NCBI GenBank assembly: GCA_003988855.1 | Contig: QYAI01000022.1 | Span: 62,001-126,000, forward strand | Source of the DNA: Arachnopeziza araneosa | Lineage: Eukaryota > Ascomycota > Leotiomycetes > Helotiales > Arachnopezizaceae | Length of the DNA stretch: 64,000 nucleotides | Direction of reading: 5' to 3' | Part shown: in pieces, positions 32,597 to 41,863 of the stretch | Layout of the letters: each line of letters begins with the position of its first letter | Numbering within the stretch: position 1 is the stretch's first letter | Made by a program: the position numbers and the translations under genes | The notes under the pieces: model-generated | Databases searched by the model: none | What the model was told of the DNA's origin: nothing | Seen by the model: only the letters and a program-made list of their open reading frames with translations

Positions 32597-35312
32597 ATGT
32601 TCCGGAGGTATGTAGTCACCCCCTCGAGCTTTTTCAGGTCTTGCTGTGACCTCAATGGCTCAATTGAACTGACACGATGGTCCCAACAGCGCCCTTCAAA
32701 AATCTGCCGTCCGGGCTTCAAGAAGTGCCTTCAGACCAGCGGTCTCGACTGGTTTAAGAGCTTCGGCTGCTCGATTTGCGAGTGATAGTGCCCTTCACGG
32801 CAAGATTCATCAGGTCATTGGTGCCGTTGTGGATGGTGAGTTGGAAAAATCTTCTTGTATACGTTAGGGGCTGGCTTCGGGTCACTGGAAATTTGACACA
32901 AACTCCAAAACACGATTATATCTGTTACTGATATTTATTGACAGTAAAATTCGACACTGATAAGCTTCCTCCGATTCTCAACGCCCTCGAGACCGACAAT
33001 GGTGGAAACAAGTTGATCCTCGAAGTCGCGGTAGGTCAACAACAACGAAGATAACGGTACAGGACTGACGATGATGATAGCAACATTTGGGAGAGAATGT
33101 TGTCCGAACAATTGCTATGGATGGTAAGAATTTGCGATGATGAAAGGCAATTGCAAAGATTGACGCGAATAGGTACTGAGGGTCTCGTCCGTGGCCACAG
33201 AGCATCTGATACCGGAGCACCCATCATGGTGCCAGTCGGTCCAGGAACTCTTGGTCGTATCATGAACGTCACGGGTGACCCAATTGACGAACGTGGACCT
33301 ATCAAGCACACAAAGAAGCTCCCGATTCACGCTGACGCTCCTCCTTTCACTGAGCAATCGACTGCTGCCGAAGTCTTGGTTACTGGCATTAAGGTCGTCG
33401 ATTTGCTTGCCCCATACGCTCGTGGTGGAAAGATTGGTCTTTTCGGAGGAGCTGGTGTCGGAAAGACTGTGTTCATTCAGGAGCTGATCAACAACATTGC
33501 CAAGGCACATGGTGGTTACTCCGTCTTCACTGGTGTCGGAGAGCGAACTCGTGAGGGTAACGATTTGTACCACGAAATGCAAGAGACTCAAGTCATTCAA
33601 CTTGATGGCGAGTCCAAGGTCGCATTGGTCTTCGGTCAGATGAACGAGCCCCCAGGAGCTCGTGCCCGTGTTGCTCTTACTGGTCGTAAGTCCCATCCAT
33701 TTTCATAATTGTTTTCCATTGCACTTTCTTGCATTTTTTGCTGCATTGCTCTATTGCTCTTTCCCTCACATCCATCCTTGTATAAACCCCATTCTTAATC
33801 ATGCTCTCTACTATGCGAGGCGGGCTAAATTCGTCTTCGCCGAAAGCAAAAAATCAAAACCGCAAAATGTCAATCCTCGTCCTAAACAAGCACTTGAAGC
33901 TTAAAATGCGAAGCTCTTAGATACTCATCTTTTATTGTCTGAAGTTTTTATCGACTTTGGTAGAGTAAAGATTGTGGTATTTGAGCTTCCACTTTACAAT
34001 TCCTGACGCTTTGGCGAAGACGAATTTTGTCCGCCTCGATGGACAACAAGCATCGACAAGTCATTTATAATTGCACACTCAAGCATCAAGAGATATGCCG
34101 CAACTTCATAGACATCTTTCATACTGTTCTTTGGACTTTGTCCTTTCATACCGTGTTCTGCATTTGTCGTTCAAGACTTCATACCGCACTCAGCTAACAT
34201 ATCTAAGTTACAATTGCCGAGTACTTCAGGGATGAGGAAGGTCAAGATGGTGAGTAGACTTTAAATCTTCAAGACTATTGCTAATTTCAAAAGTGTTGCT
34301 CTTCATTGACAACATTTTCCGTTTCACCCAGGCCGGTTCCGAAGTGTCTGCTCTTCTTGGTCGTATCCCATCTGCCGTCGGTTATCAACCCACACTCGCC
34401 GTCGACATGGGTCTCATGCAAGAACGTATTACCACCACCACTAAGGGTTCCATTACCTCTGTCCAAGCTGTCTACGTGCCTGCAGATGATTTGACTGATC
34501 CTGCCCCTGCTACCACCTTCGCCCATTTGGACGCCACCACTGTGTTGTCCCGTGGTATCTCTGAGTTGGGTATCTACCCTGCTGTCGACCCTCTAGATTC
34601 CAAGTCCCGTATGCTGGATCCTCGTGTTATTGGACAAGATCATTATGATACTGCCACCAAGGTTCAACAGATGCTTCAGGAGTATAAGTCGCTGCAAGAT
34701 ATCATTGCTATTTTGGGTATGGACGAATTGTCGGAAGCTGACAAGTTGACCGTCGAGCGTGCCCGAAAGATCCAACGTTTCCTTTCTCAACCATTCGCTG
34801 TCGCACAAGTTTTCACTGGTGAGTACTCAACAGATCAGGATTGTGGTCTAGAAGAAATTACTTGGCTAATAACTTTTTAGGTATTGATGGTGTTTTGGTC
34901 GATCTTAAGGACACAATCAGATCTTTCAAGGCTATCATGAACGGAGAGGGTGATGATCTACCTGTAAGTACCTCAGCTCTATATTCCCCGCTTTGGATTG
35001 AGTTGTGGTCTCGAGATGCCAGATGGTCCAACTCCACCAACATCCTTTCCAACCACAACTTGTATCTCGAATAACTCCCAACCATGAATTCCGTGAATAT
35101 AATGCTAATGCTATGATTAGGAAGGTGCATTTTATATGTAGGGCCGCTAAGTTCCTGCTAACATATTCGAAAGCTAATAACCATTTAGGGTCGGAGACAT
35201 CGACGCTGCTCGGGTGAAGGGTGAGAAGATCTTGGCTGATTTGTAAGTCGCCTTTCCGTACTCAAACTAGGCGAGAACATCGAACTGATTACCTTGTAGG
35301 GACAAGGAATAG
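32597..35312 (+). CDS. ATP2: ATP synthase F1 subunit beta (510 aa)
   Basis: Catalytic beta subunit of mitochondrial F1Fo ATP synthase. Eleven exons: 32597-32607, 32690-32835, 32945-33030, 33081-33123, 33173-33685, 34208-34249, 34294-34818, 34881-34963, 35121-35137, 35189-35242 and 35300-35312; spliced 1,533 nt. Presequence MFRSALQKSAVRASRSAFRP. P-loop is GGAGVGKTVFIQELINNIA; catalytic segment is GVGERTREGNDLYHEM; LTIAEYFRDEEGQDVLLFID is restored across introns 5 and 6; the DELSEADK motif is present; the end is DKE. Exon 9 is a 17-nt microexon (EGAFYM region). Intron 5 (33686-34207) is 522 bp because it contains a MITE-like element; other introns are 44-157 bp. Frame and conserved joins make this model very secure. 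Confidence 0.96.
33816..34038 (+). mobile_element. MITE-like element, copy 3, inside ATP2 intron 5
   Basis: 223-bp element with near-perfect terminal inverted repeats: CGAGGCGGGCTAAATTCGTC at the left, the inverse (GACGAATTTTGTCCGCCTCG) at the right, each continuing into TTCGCC. It is flanked by ATG on both sides (33813-33815 and 34039-34041), a possible 3-bp target duplication. It carries one 36-bp internal unit against five and three in the other copies. It lies wholly within an intron, leaving donor and acceptor sites intact. Confidence 0.85.
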
Positions 35313-36918
35313 ACGAGAAGATTGGAAGTTTAGACGGAGGCGAGATGTGTATATTTGTTGAGGGGAAGCCGATGGCTGGTTGTGCTAATGAGGATGCGGG
35401 TGTGGTGTAAAAAAGTGCCATTCTCGAGCGCGCTGCATCTCATCTTCCCCTTAGCTAGCTTGTAACACTGAAGTTTTTTTTTTGTCCTTAAAATAATGTT
35501 CCTCGCAGTTTTGTCTTCGTGAGTAGTGACTCAAAGTTGGTTTTTGATGCTCCCACTACCACCAACCACTACAATTATTACCGTTTGTAAACATTGCTTG
35601 AGTTGCATCCACCCATTCTACATTAAGACATTTCTGCTTGGCAAAAGTTAAAGCTTTCTTATTCAGACGCTTCTCAGTCGCGACGTGGAGTCATATCACC
35701 CTCTTACTCTCACTCCAACCACGCCTTCACATCCAAGCAACCACCAAAAATACTCCTACACGCCTCAACAGGCCCACTATCTAATCGTTTTCGCAGGAAC
35801 TGGTCGACCCACATATAGAGTACCTTCCTGGTCATGGTATCAGTACTGTACACACGGAATTGAAGCTCCCAGTTGCTGAGCCAAAGTGTCGTAGCCAGGA
35901 AAGGGTGTTGGCAGCACTGTTGGACGTGCTGGTGTACGCTGTACATCAGCATCTACTGTGCTTTGATTTGAATTTGGATTTGAATCTTGGTTTGTGGTAG
36001 ATAGATGGTGCTTGTTTTCGGAGTACTGAACGGCCTGCTTGCGCTCCAGCTCTGAATTTCGAAAATGGTTTAGCTAGTGTTAAATTATCTACGTGGACAA
36101 AATCGATTCTCTGGGATCTTCTGACTCTCGTAATAGAGACGCAGCGTTGAGGGTGTGGAGAGAGGGTTCCATGACAGGCTTATTGTGGTCAGCTGGCTTT
36201 CAAAAGAGCAGAGCCTCAACCAGAGAAACTTGAGAGTGCTCTAGGTTAAACGGCTCTGATTGCCCAGGATTGACTGCACTTTTGTTTTCTGTTTTTACGC
36301 AAAGGTAGCTGTCAAAGTTGGAGGCTTCCACCAGCCACGCTTTCAGGTTGACTGTTGAGGTCCTGGCGATCCGAATCTGAGATGTGTTTAAGTTCGGTCT
36401 TGTCATTCCTGATCATTTAACTTTGGAATTTTACCATATGCGGCATTGCGTATGACCGGTCTTGTATTACCTACGGCATGGATGAGGAAGTACTTCTTAT
36501 TTTTCATTCTCATTCAGAAGTCAGACTCAAATTGAACACGCTGGTTCTCGGCAGCTCTTACTTCGTGCGTTTAGTCACAGATTAGTCTTCACAATTGTTT
36601 GAAAGCCCTCGGTTAGCAGATCAATTTATGGGCATGACCTTTATTTTGCTTGATGAAAAGAAATTTTATTGAGTTTTCTATGCTTGCTTCCCAGAAATTC
36701 TTCTCCAATTAGCCTAGTCCATGTTTTGACTAACAGTGGCCTGCATTTTTTCTTTTGTGTGAAGCAAAATCCAAATACATAAGCCAAGTTGCTATTCTAA
36801 AGTCTCCCAAAATTCTCGAAAGTCTCAACTCCAGTGTGACCAGTCAAGATCTGTGGCAGAGGATGCATTAAGATCCTTACTCTTGCTCCCTTATTTGCCC
36901 TCTCAACTCTTGTGTGCG
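35313..36918. other. Gene-poor intergenic region
   Basis: About 1.6 kb between ATP2 and the BTB gene. Only 60-80 codon frames of unknown content are present (for example 35710-35952 minus and 36200-36406 minus). No domain or RNA recognised. Confidence 0.4.
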
Positions 36919-37971
36919 TTAGAAAGCGTAGTGCTTGATCCGGCATTTATCGTTCCGGGCAGAGGATCTGAGACCTGATCCCACACAATCCAGGCAGAGA
37001 AAATTTGCCTTTTTCATACATTCCATGTCATCTAGCATGCTGAGATTATCCATCTCATCATGTGCGTAACCACAATACTCACACCCATACTCTTGTTGCT
37101 CATCAAGTGGTTCAGCAAGAAGCATCTTTTCAGTCATCCGGATTAGTTCGAAAATTGATTTTGGCCCAGAATATCGAGTGAAATTTAGTCCACAGTCGTG
37201 AAGAGTCTTAATATAGGTGATAAAGCTCCTTGAAAGATTACTGTATAGACGTTCATCTATTACGGTATTTGGTAGCTGCAGTAATATTTCGTCGAAATGC
37301 TTTAGTACCACGGTTCTCCTTTCCTCCAATAAAACTATTTCGAACTCAGCGATCTTCGATAATTCGATAGCTCTAGAATACAGCCATTACTTACGGATTA
37401 TTCCCAAAGGCACATGCTTGAGATGCTCTTCTGCTGTCAAAGACATGTACGACCCACTGTGACCTAATATCATCAACCGCGTGATGGCCGAGAAAGCGTG
37501 GGTATTATCAAACAGATATGCAGCATTCATGAGTCGACATAGATCTTCTAGATCTTCGGTATCATTTCCCTGAAGCTAATGATGACTACCAAGCGAAAGG
37601 GCCTCGACAAAATCATACTTGTCTGCAGCTACAGCGATCCGCAAGACACAAGCAACGCTTAACCCCGCTGGGATCTCGGTGTTTCGAAAGTGAATCGTAG
37701 CACAAATGACCTTTATGGCATCGACATCGTATTCAGGCAGCTCCACCGTATATTTTCCATCACCGCTCGGCTGCCATTCCTTAAAGTTGGGTCCCAACAT
37801 GGCCTTAAAGACTTTTGAGGTCATCCTGAGGAGGTATGAGTTGACGTGAATGCGAACTTTTTCCATGCCCACGACGACGACGAGGTCGCCATCTGGAGCA
37901 ATCTTGGTGAGAGCATCCAAAGGTATCTCATAGCTGGCGACGGATGCATCTTCTTCCATGGCTTCCGACAT
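36919..37971 (-). pseudogene. BTB/POZ-domain protein gene with one internal TAG
   Basis: Two-exon gene: 37971-37395 and 37334-36919, intron 60 bp, 993 nt in frame. The N-terminal half is a fungal BTB domain (DGDLVVVVGMEKVRIHVNSY then LLRMTSKVFKAMLGPNF; later VCATIHFRN-like helix), usually an adaptor for Cul3 ligases or dimerisation. At 37578-37576 the frame meets a TAG, directly after EALSLGSHH; the same frame then resumes with family-like sequence (LQGNDTEDLEDLCRLMNAAY). Relatives would have a Trp or Gln codon here, so a single transition explains the stop. Translation as is gives 131 aa; readthrough would give 330. The C-terminus has Cys pairs (CEYCGY, FLCLDCVG). No plausible intron removes the stop. 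Confidence 0.72.
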
Positions 37972-38247
37972 TTTGAGGGTATTGGGGATGGAAAGAGAAT
38001 TCGGCTCGGCGCCTCAGGTCTCGAAGAAATTGGTTGAAAGTTGCTGGTTTTGATGAGTTGAGGTTCGGTCTAAAATGGCTTGAGTTATTATACGGGGTCT
38101 TCCGAGTGAATTGGCAAGTGGGTACTAGTGGCTTGTGTGGAGCTGCTTGAATTGATTAGCCTAATACTATGACGTTTTTTTATGTATATGAAAATTCGTA
38201 GCCCGCCTGTAATTCTGATCTCAATATATTTTTGTATAAAAAAACTC

Positions 38248-38306
38248 TTAGGAGCAACTACCTCATATCAGCATCTCATACTCATCTACCACTGAGCTAC
38301 CCCTAA
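38248..38306 (-). other. tRNA-like fragment
   Basis: On the minus strand, TTAGGGG and CTCCTAA could pair 6 of 7 as an acceptor-like stem, and TAGCTCAGTGGTAGA matches a tRNA A-box/D-loop. A T7 run follows. The length (59 nt) is too short for a functional nuclear tRNA and no clear B-box is seen, so this may be a decayed tRNA or SINE-like piece. Confidence 0.3.
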
Positions 38307-38510
38307 AAATCTCAGTCCGATCATTTGTTGATGCCCTTTAGATCACTTAAAATCCACATAAAATATCTATTCCGAAAACAAAACTTGTTCAGTTTCTCGG
38401 CAATACCTTTGATGAAGAATGAACACTTACAAAACGTACAAGAAAACTCGGTACGAGAAAAGAGAGCTGGACAAATTTAGATTGTATGTATAGTTTCATT
38501 GACTAACTAT

Positions 38511-39700
38511 CTATATGTAGTCGAAATCAGATTCGGTAAGAGATGAGGTTTCGGAGTCATAATTTCCATCTTCAATCTTTTCAGCACTATGTTCGAGCAA
38601 CAGCGCTACGATATCTTGATACTTAAAACGCTGAGCAACTCGTAACGCAGAGCCGTATGTTTTTCCTTTAATATTAACATGAGCACTATTCTTAAGCAAG
38701 AGTCTTGTGATTTCCAGGTTTCCGGTAGCTGAAGCTGCCTAGAGCGCAGTCCCAAATGTTCCTCCTTAAGTGTTAATATCCGTCTCTTTCTCAAGCAGAA
38801 GCCTTGTAATTTCCAGGATTTTAGTAGCTAAAGCTGCCTAGAGCGTAGTCCTAAATGCTCTTCCTTAAGTATTAATATCCGCTTTTTTCTTAAGCAGGAA
38901 TCTTGTAATTTCCAAGTTTTCGGTAGCTAAAGCTACCTAGAGCGCAGTTCTAAATGCTTCTCTTTAAGTGTTGATATCCGCTTCTTTCTTAAGCAGAAAT
39001 TTTGTGATTTCTAAGTTTTTAGTAGCTAAAGCTGCCTAGAGCGCAGTCCCAAATTTTCTTCCTTAAGTGTTGATATCCGCTCTCTTCTCAAGCAGGAGCC
39101 TCACAAATGCCTCCTTCCCATTGGATGAAGCAGCCTGGAGCGCGTTGCCGCTCTCTCTTTCCCCTCCAGCCTCAATATTTGCCCCGTTTACTAGCAATAT
39201 CTTTCCTATCTCTACCAAGTTTGTTAATGCGGATTCCGTGGAGCCACAGAAAAGATCTCGGGTTGACTCCTTTTATAAAGAGATAAGGCTGCGACTTACA
39301 TGTGGTCCGCGGTCAATGCTAAGTTGAAGGTTGACTTTTCAACATCCTTGGTGCTGAAGGGCCACTTCAATGCCCTAACACCAAATTACCTCATCTGGCT
39401 TTTCCCTTCACCTATATCTAACTTCACAAGCAATTCTTCGAGATCCTGCTGGCATTGATTTAACGGCCCATTCTCCTTAGTCAAAAGGCCAAGAGTGGGT
39501 AGCCGTGAAGAGTTTGGGTCTTCTGCCATATCTGCGACACTGGTTAAGACATCCTGGAGAGATACCAACTCGTCACGAAGCCGCCGAATATCTTTTCTGG
39601 CATCTTTCACTTCTGAGTAATACGTCCGGCACACATCGAATATCTGAGAGGATATCTGAACGACTGCAATAATACTTACAGCTGCGCTAAGGCCGTCCAT
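38511..39700 (-). pseudogene. NACHT/ankyrin-family relic with many in-frame stops
   Basis: The start (ATG at 39700) encodes the N-terminal domain typical of fungal NACHT-ankyrin (STAND) proteins: MDGLSAAVSIIAVVQISSQI then FDVCRTYYSEVKDARKDIRR. A TAA (39388-39386) interrupts it before FGVRALKWPFSTKDVE. The NACHT ATPase is missing; after a short join come ankyrin repeats on exact 99-bp units (38565-39115). Four units carry the same two stops: TAG at the Gln of ALQAA (38741, 38840, 38939, 39038) and TAA in the NTQGG position (38768, 38867, 38966, 39065). All fit CAG to TAG and CAA to TAA. The first ankyrin unit (about 39120-39180) keeps the intact ALQAA. The frame ends SDFDYI at 38511. Confidence 0.8.
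38670..39115 (-). repeat. Tandem 99-bp ankyrin-coding repeats
   Basis: At least four consecutive 99-bp units (33 residues each) inside the relic, with consensus EITRLLLKKEADINT then GG-FGTAL and AALATKNL. The units share substitutions, suggesting duplication and parallel decay. Confidence 0.75.
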
Positions 39701-40289
39701 ATTTGTAAGAAGGGAAGAAGGATCCCTTAGTCAATGAACCAGGATATGAATTTGATGGTTTTCTATGACTTGATAATGGTAAGGCTGAGATGCCTGGCAG
39801 ATTTGAGAACAGCAAACCTTGGAGATATCGGCGCTTAACTACCCAATAAGTGCTGTATCCCTCCAACTGTGGCTTGTCGATGGCGCTGCGTGCATTGTGT
39901 TACCACAACCAATTGTTGGTCCGACAAGCAAGGACACCTAAATTTATCAGATCTACGTGTCTAGCCATTCGAGGCCGCAGGAGTGAAAGTGAGGCGAACG
40001 TTAGGAGCACAGCGTCTTCAAAACAATGATACTATTTACAGACGAGAGAATCATCTGGCGATGTGGAAGGGCGTAGAAAGCCTTTGGCAACGACAAGACA
40101 TTGCGATTGGAGATGCAAAGTTCTACAGGAATGAGACCGTGATGCGATGTCGAGGCAACGGCAAAAGGATCAGTACCATGACAAGGCGGCCATGCATCTC
40201 GTGAGGAGGACATGGTCAAGATGGGAAATCCCTTGGTCACGAGTTCAACACTGTATCGACTACTGACATTACTAGAAAATTGAAAAAAC
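39701..40289. other. Unassigned accessory region
   Basis: About 590 bp upstream of the ankyrin relic. Short frames on both strands, no recognised motif. Confidence 0.35.
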
Positions 40290-40568
40290 TTCAAGTTTCG
40301 ACTCAAAAGTCGTTACAAGGGATTAGTCCAAACTCAGAGACAAAATCTAGAGAATTTCTTCCCTGAAGAGCTCGAACCTTTTGAACGTCTCAATTTTATC
40401 CATCGTTCACTCGCCAAGTATTTCGAGAATTGGCAGAAGAACTATCTGGAGGGATTTGCGACTTTTTGTCCTCGGGTAGCGATGTTTCGATGCTTTACAA
40501 CTGACTTGATACTTCGTCCTTGTGACAAATGGACGCTCGTCCATTTGGTAATCGCTTTCCACAAATAA
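40290..40568 (+). pseudogene. NACHT-protein C-terminal-like fragment
   Basis: An open stretch of 92 codons without ATG that reads FKFRLKSRYKGLVQTQRQNL, then FFPEELEPFERLNFIHRSLA and KYFENWQKNYLEGF before a TAA. The pattern 'basic stretch, RLNFIHRS, aromatic acid-rich' resembles the segment after the NACHT ATPase in fungal STAND proteins (F-L/I-H-R-T/S). Sequence after the stop continues only in another frame. It is probably a broken gene piece; family assignment is tentative. Confidence 0.35.
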
Positions 40569-41863
40569 TCTCGTGGTTGAAAACCTCCACGATTACAAAC
40601 GAGATTTGCGAGAACATAGGGATTCTGGAGGACACTTTGCTAGAGCTGCAACATGGTTCAAACAGAATTAGAGGGATTGATGAGCTTCATGAGATGGTCA
40701 TTCATTAACCGACCTGAAATGGCATCAGGAAATGAAAACCGCGAATCTGGATGGACTAGAATCAGAGAGAGCTGTCGTTCTCTCATCATCCTAGGTCCCC
40801 CTGTCTTGATTTTGCGATCAAAATATTCGCTAATCATCTTGATAATTTACGTTGCGGTTTTCTTCCCGAGAAAACGGTGGAGTTACAATCAATGGCTATA
40901 GTTCTAGATATGGCTGAGTTAGACATACGCTTCGATGTGATAATCTCCATCGCGAGGTCGTTCAGTCCTAAAGTATAGCGTAAGAACACAGCCTTTAACA
41001 GTTTGCTACATCTTAAATGAAGGTGGCAACATTTGTATTTTAATCTCACACCCAAGATCCCAGCTGACACCGGCAATGGTGCCATTCTTGTCATCAACGC
41101 AAGACTACTTGGATATACCCACGAAGCAGGAATAGAGTACTCCGTATTGTCTACAACCAAGAAGATGGAGGCCTAGTTTCCAGCTCCGTCTCAAAATCTA
41201 GGTTCAACTCGATTGGAAAATATTCAGGCTGTATTTGCTACGAGAGCTACGAATCAAACACAGAGGCACAAAATCACTGTCAGAGTTAGATTAAAACCGA
41301 AAGCGTTTGAAGTCGGGGGATTACAGTATTTGGTAGTTGAGAGAGTCTAGTCTGGGCATTACGAGGGAGCTGGGGAGAGGGGGATATTGGTAGATTGTTG
41401 TTTTACCACATCTGAAATGACAGCTTGAGAACCGGGGTTTGTTTCTTGCGCGAGTTCGGATATCAAAAGTAAAAGGCGTAATACGCTTCTTCAGTTATTC
41501 ATCCGGAATAGACAGTACAGGAATGGGAAATTAAGTTGCAAAATCAATGCTTTTGATTTTACACCTAGACAGAGGCGACACCCCGACTTTAGACTGCAAT
41601 CAGTCGCTACTACTACATCTATGTATTTTAGGGTCGTAATCGAGGATGCATTTGTATATTGTAAAGAACGCCGCGCAAATCATCCACCGTCTATTCGTAG
41701 TTGTCCTTCATAATCGTAACCAGCATCGAGTCTGCATCTCATGCCTCGTTTTTCTTTGATACACCAATCATACAAGCAAACCACGCCAAAATCAAAGCAA
41801 GTAACAAAATTCCATGCAAGGTATCACCATCCACTAAAATATTGTTAGTACACCATTGAACAA
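40569..41863. other. Gene-poor region
   Basis: About 1.3 kb. Frames at 40653-40901 (+) and 40834-41160 (-) have no recognised domains. Probably decayed accessory sequence and the 3' flank of the F-box/LRR gene. Confidence 0.35.

Noticed and set aside
33115..33696. 193-codon open frame on the minus strand inside ATP2
   Set aside because: It is antisense to a highly conserved, codon-biased exon; biased codons commonly leave the opposite strand open. No motif.
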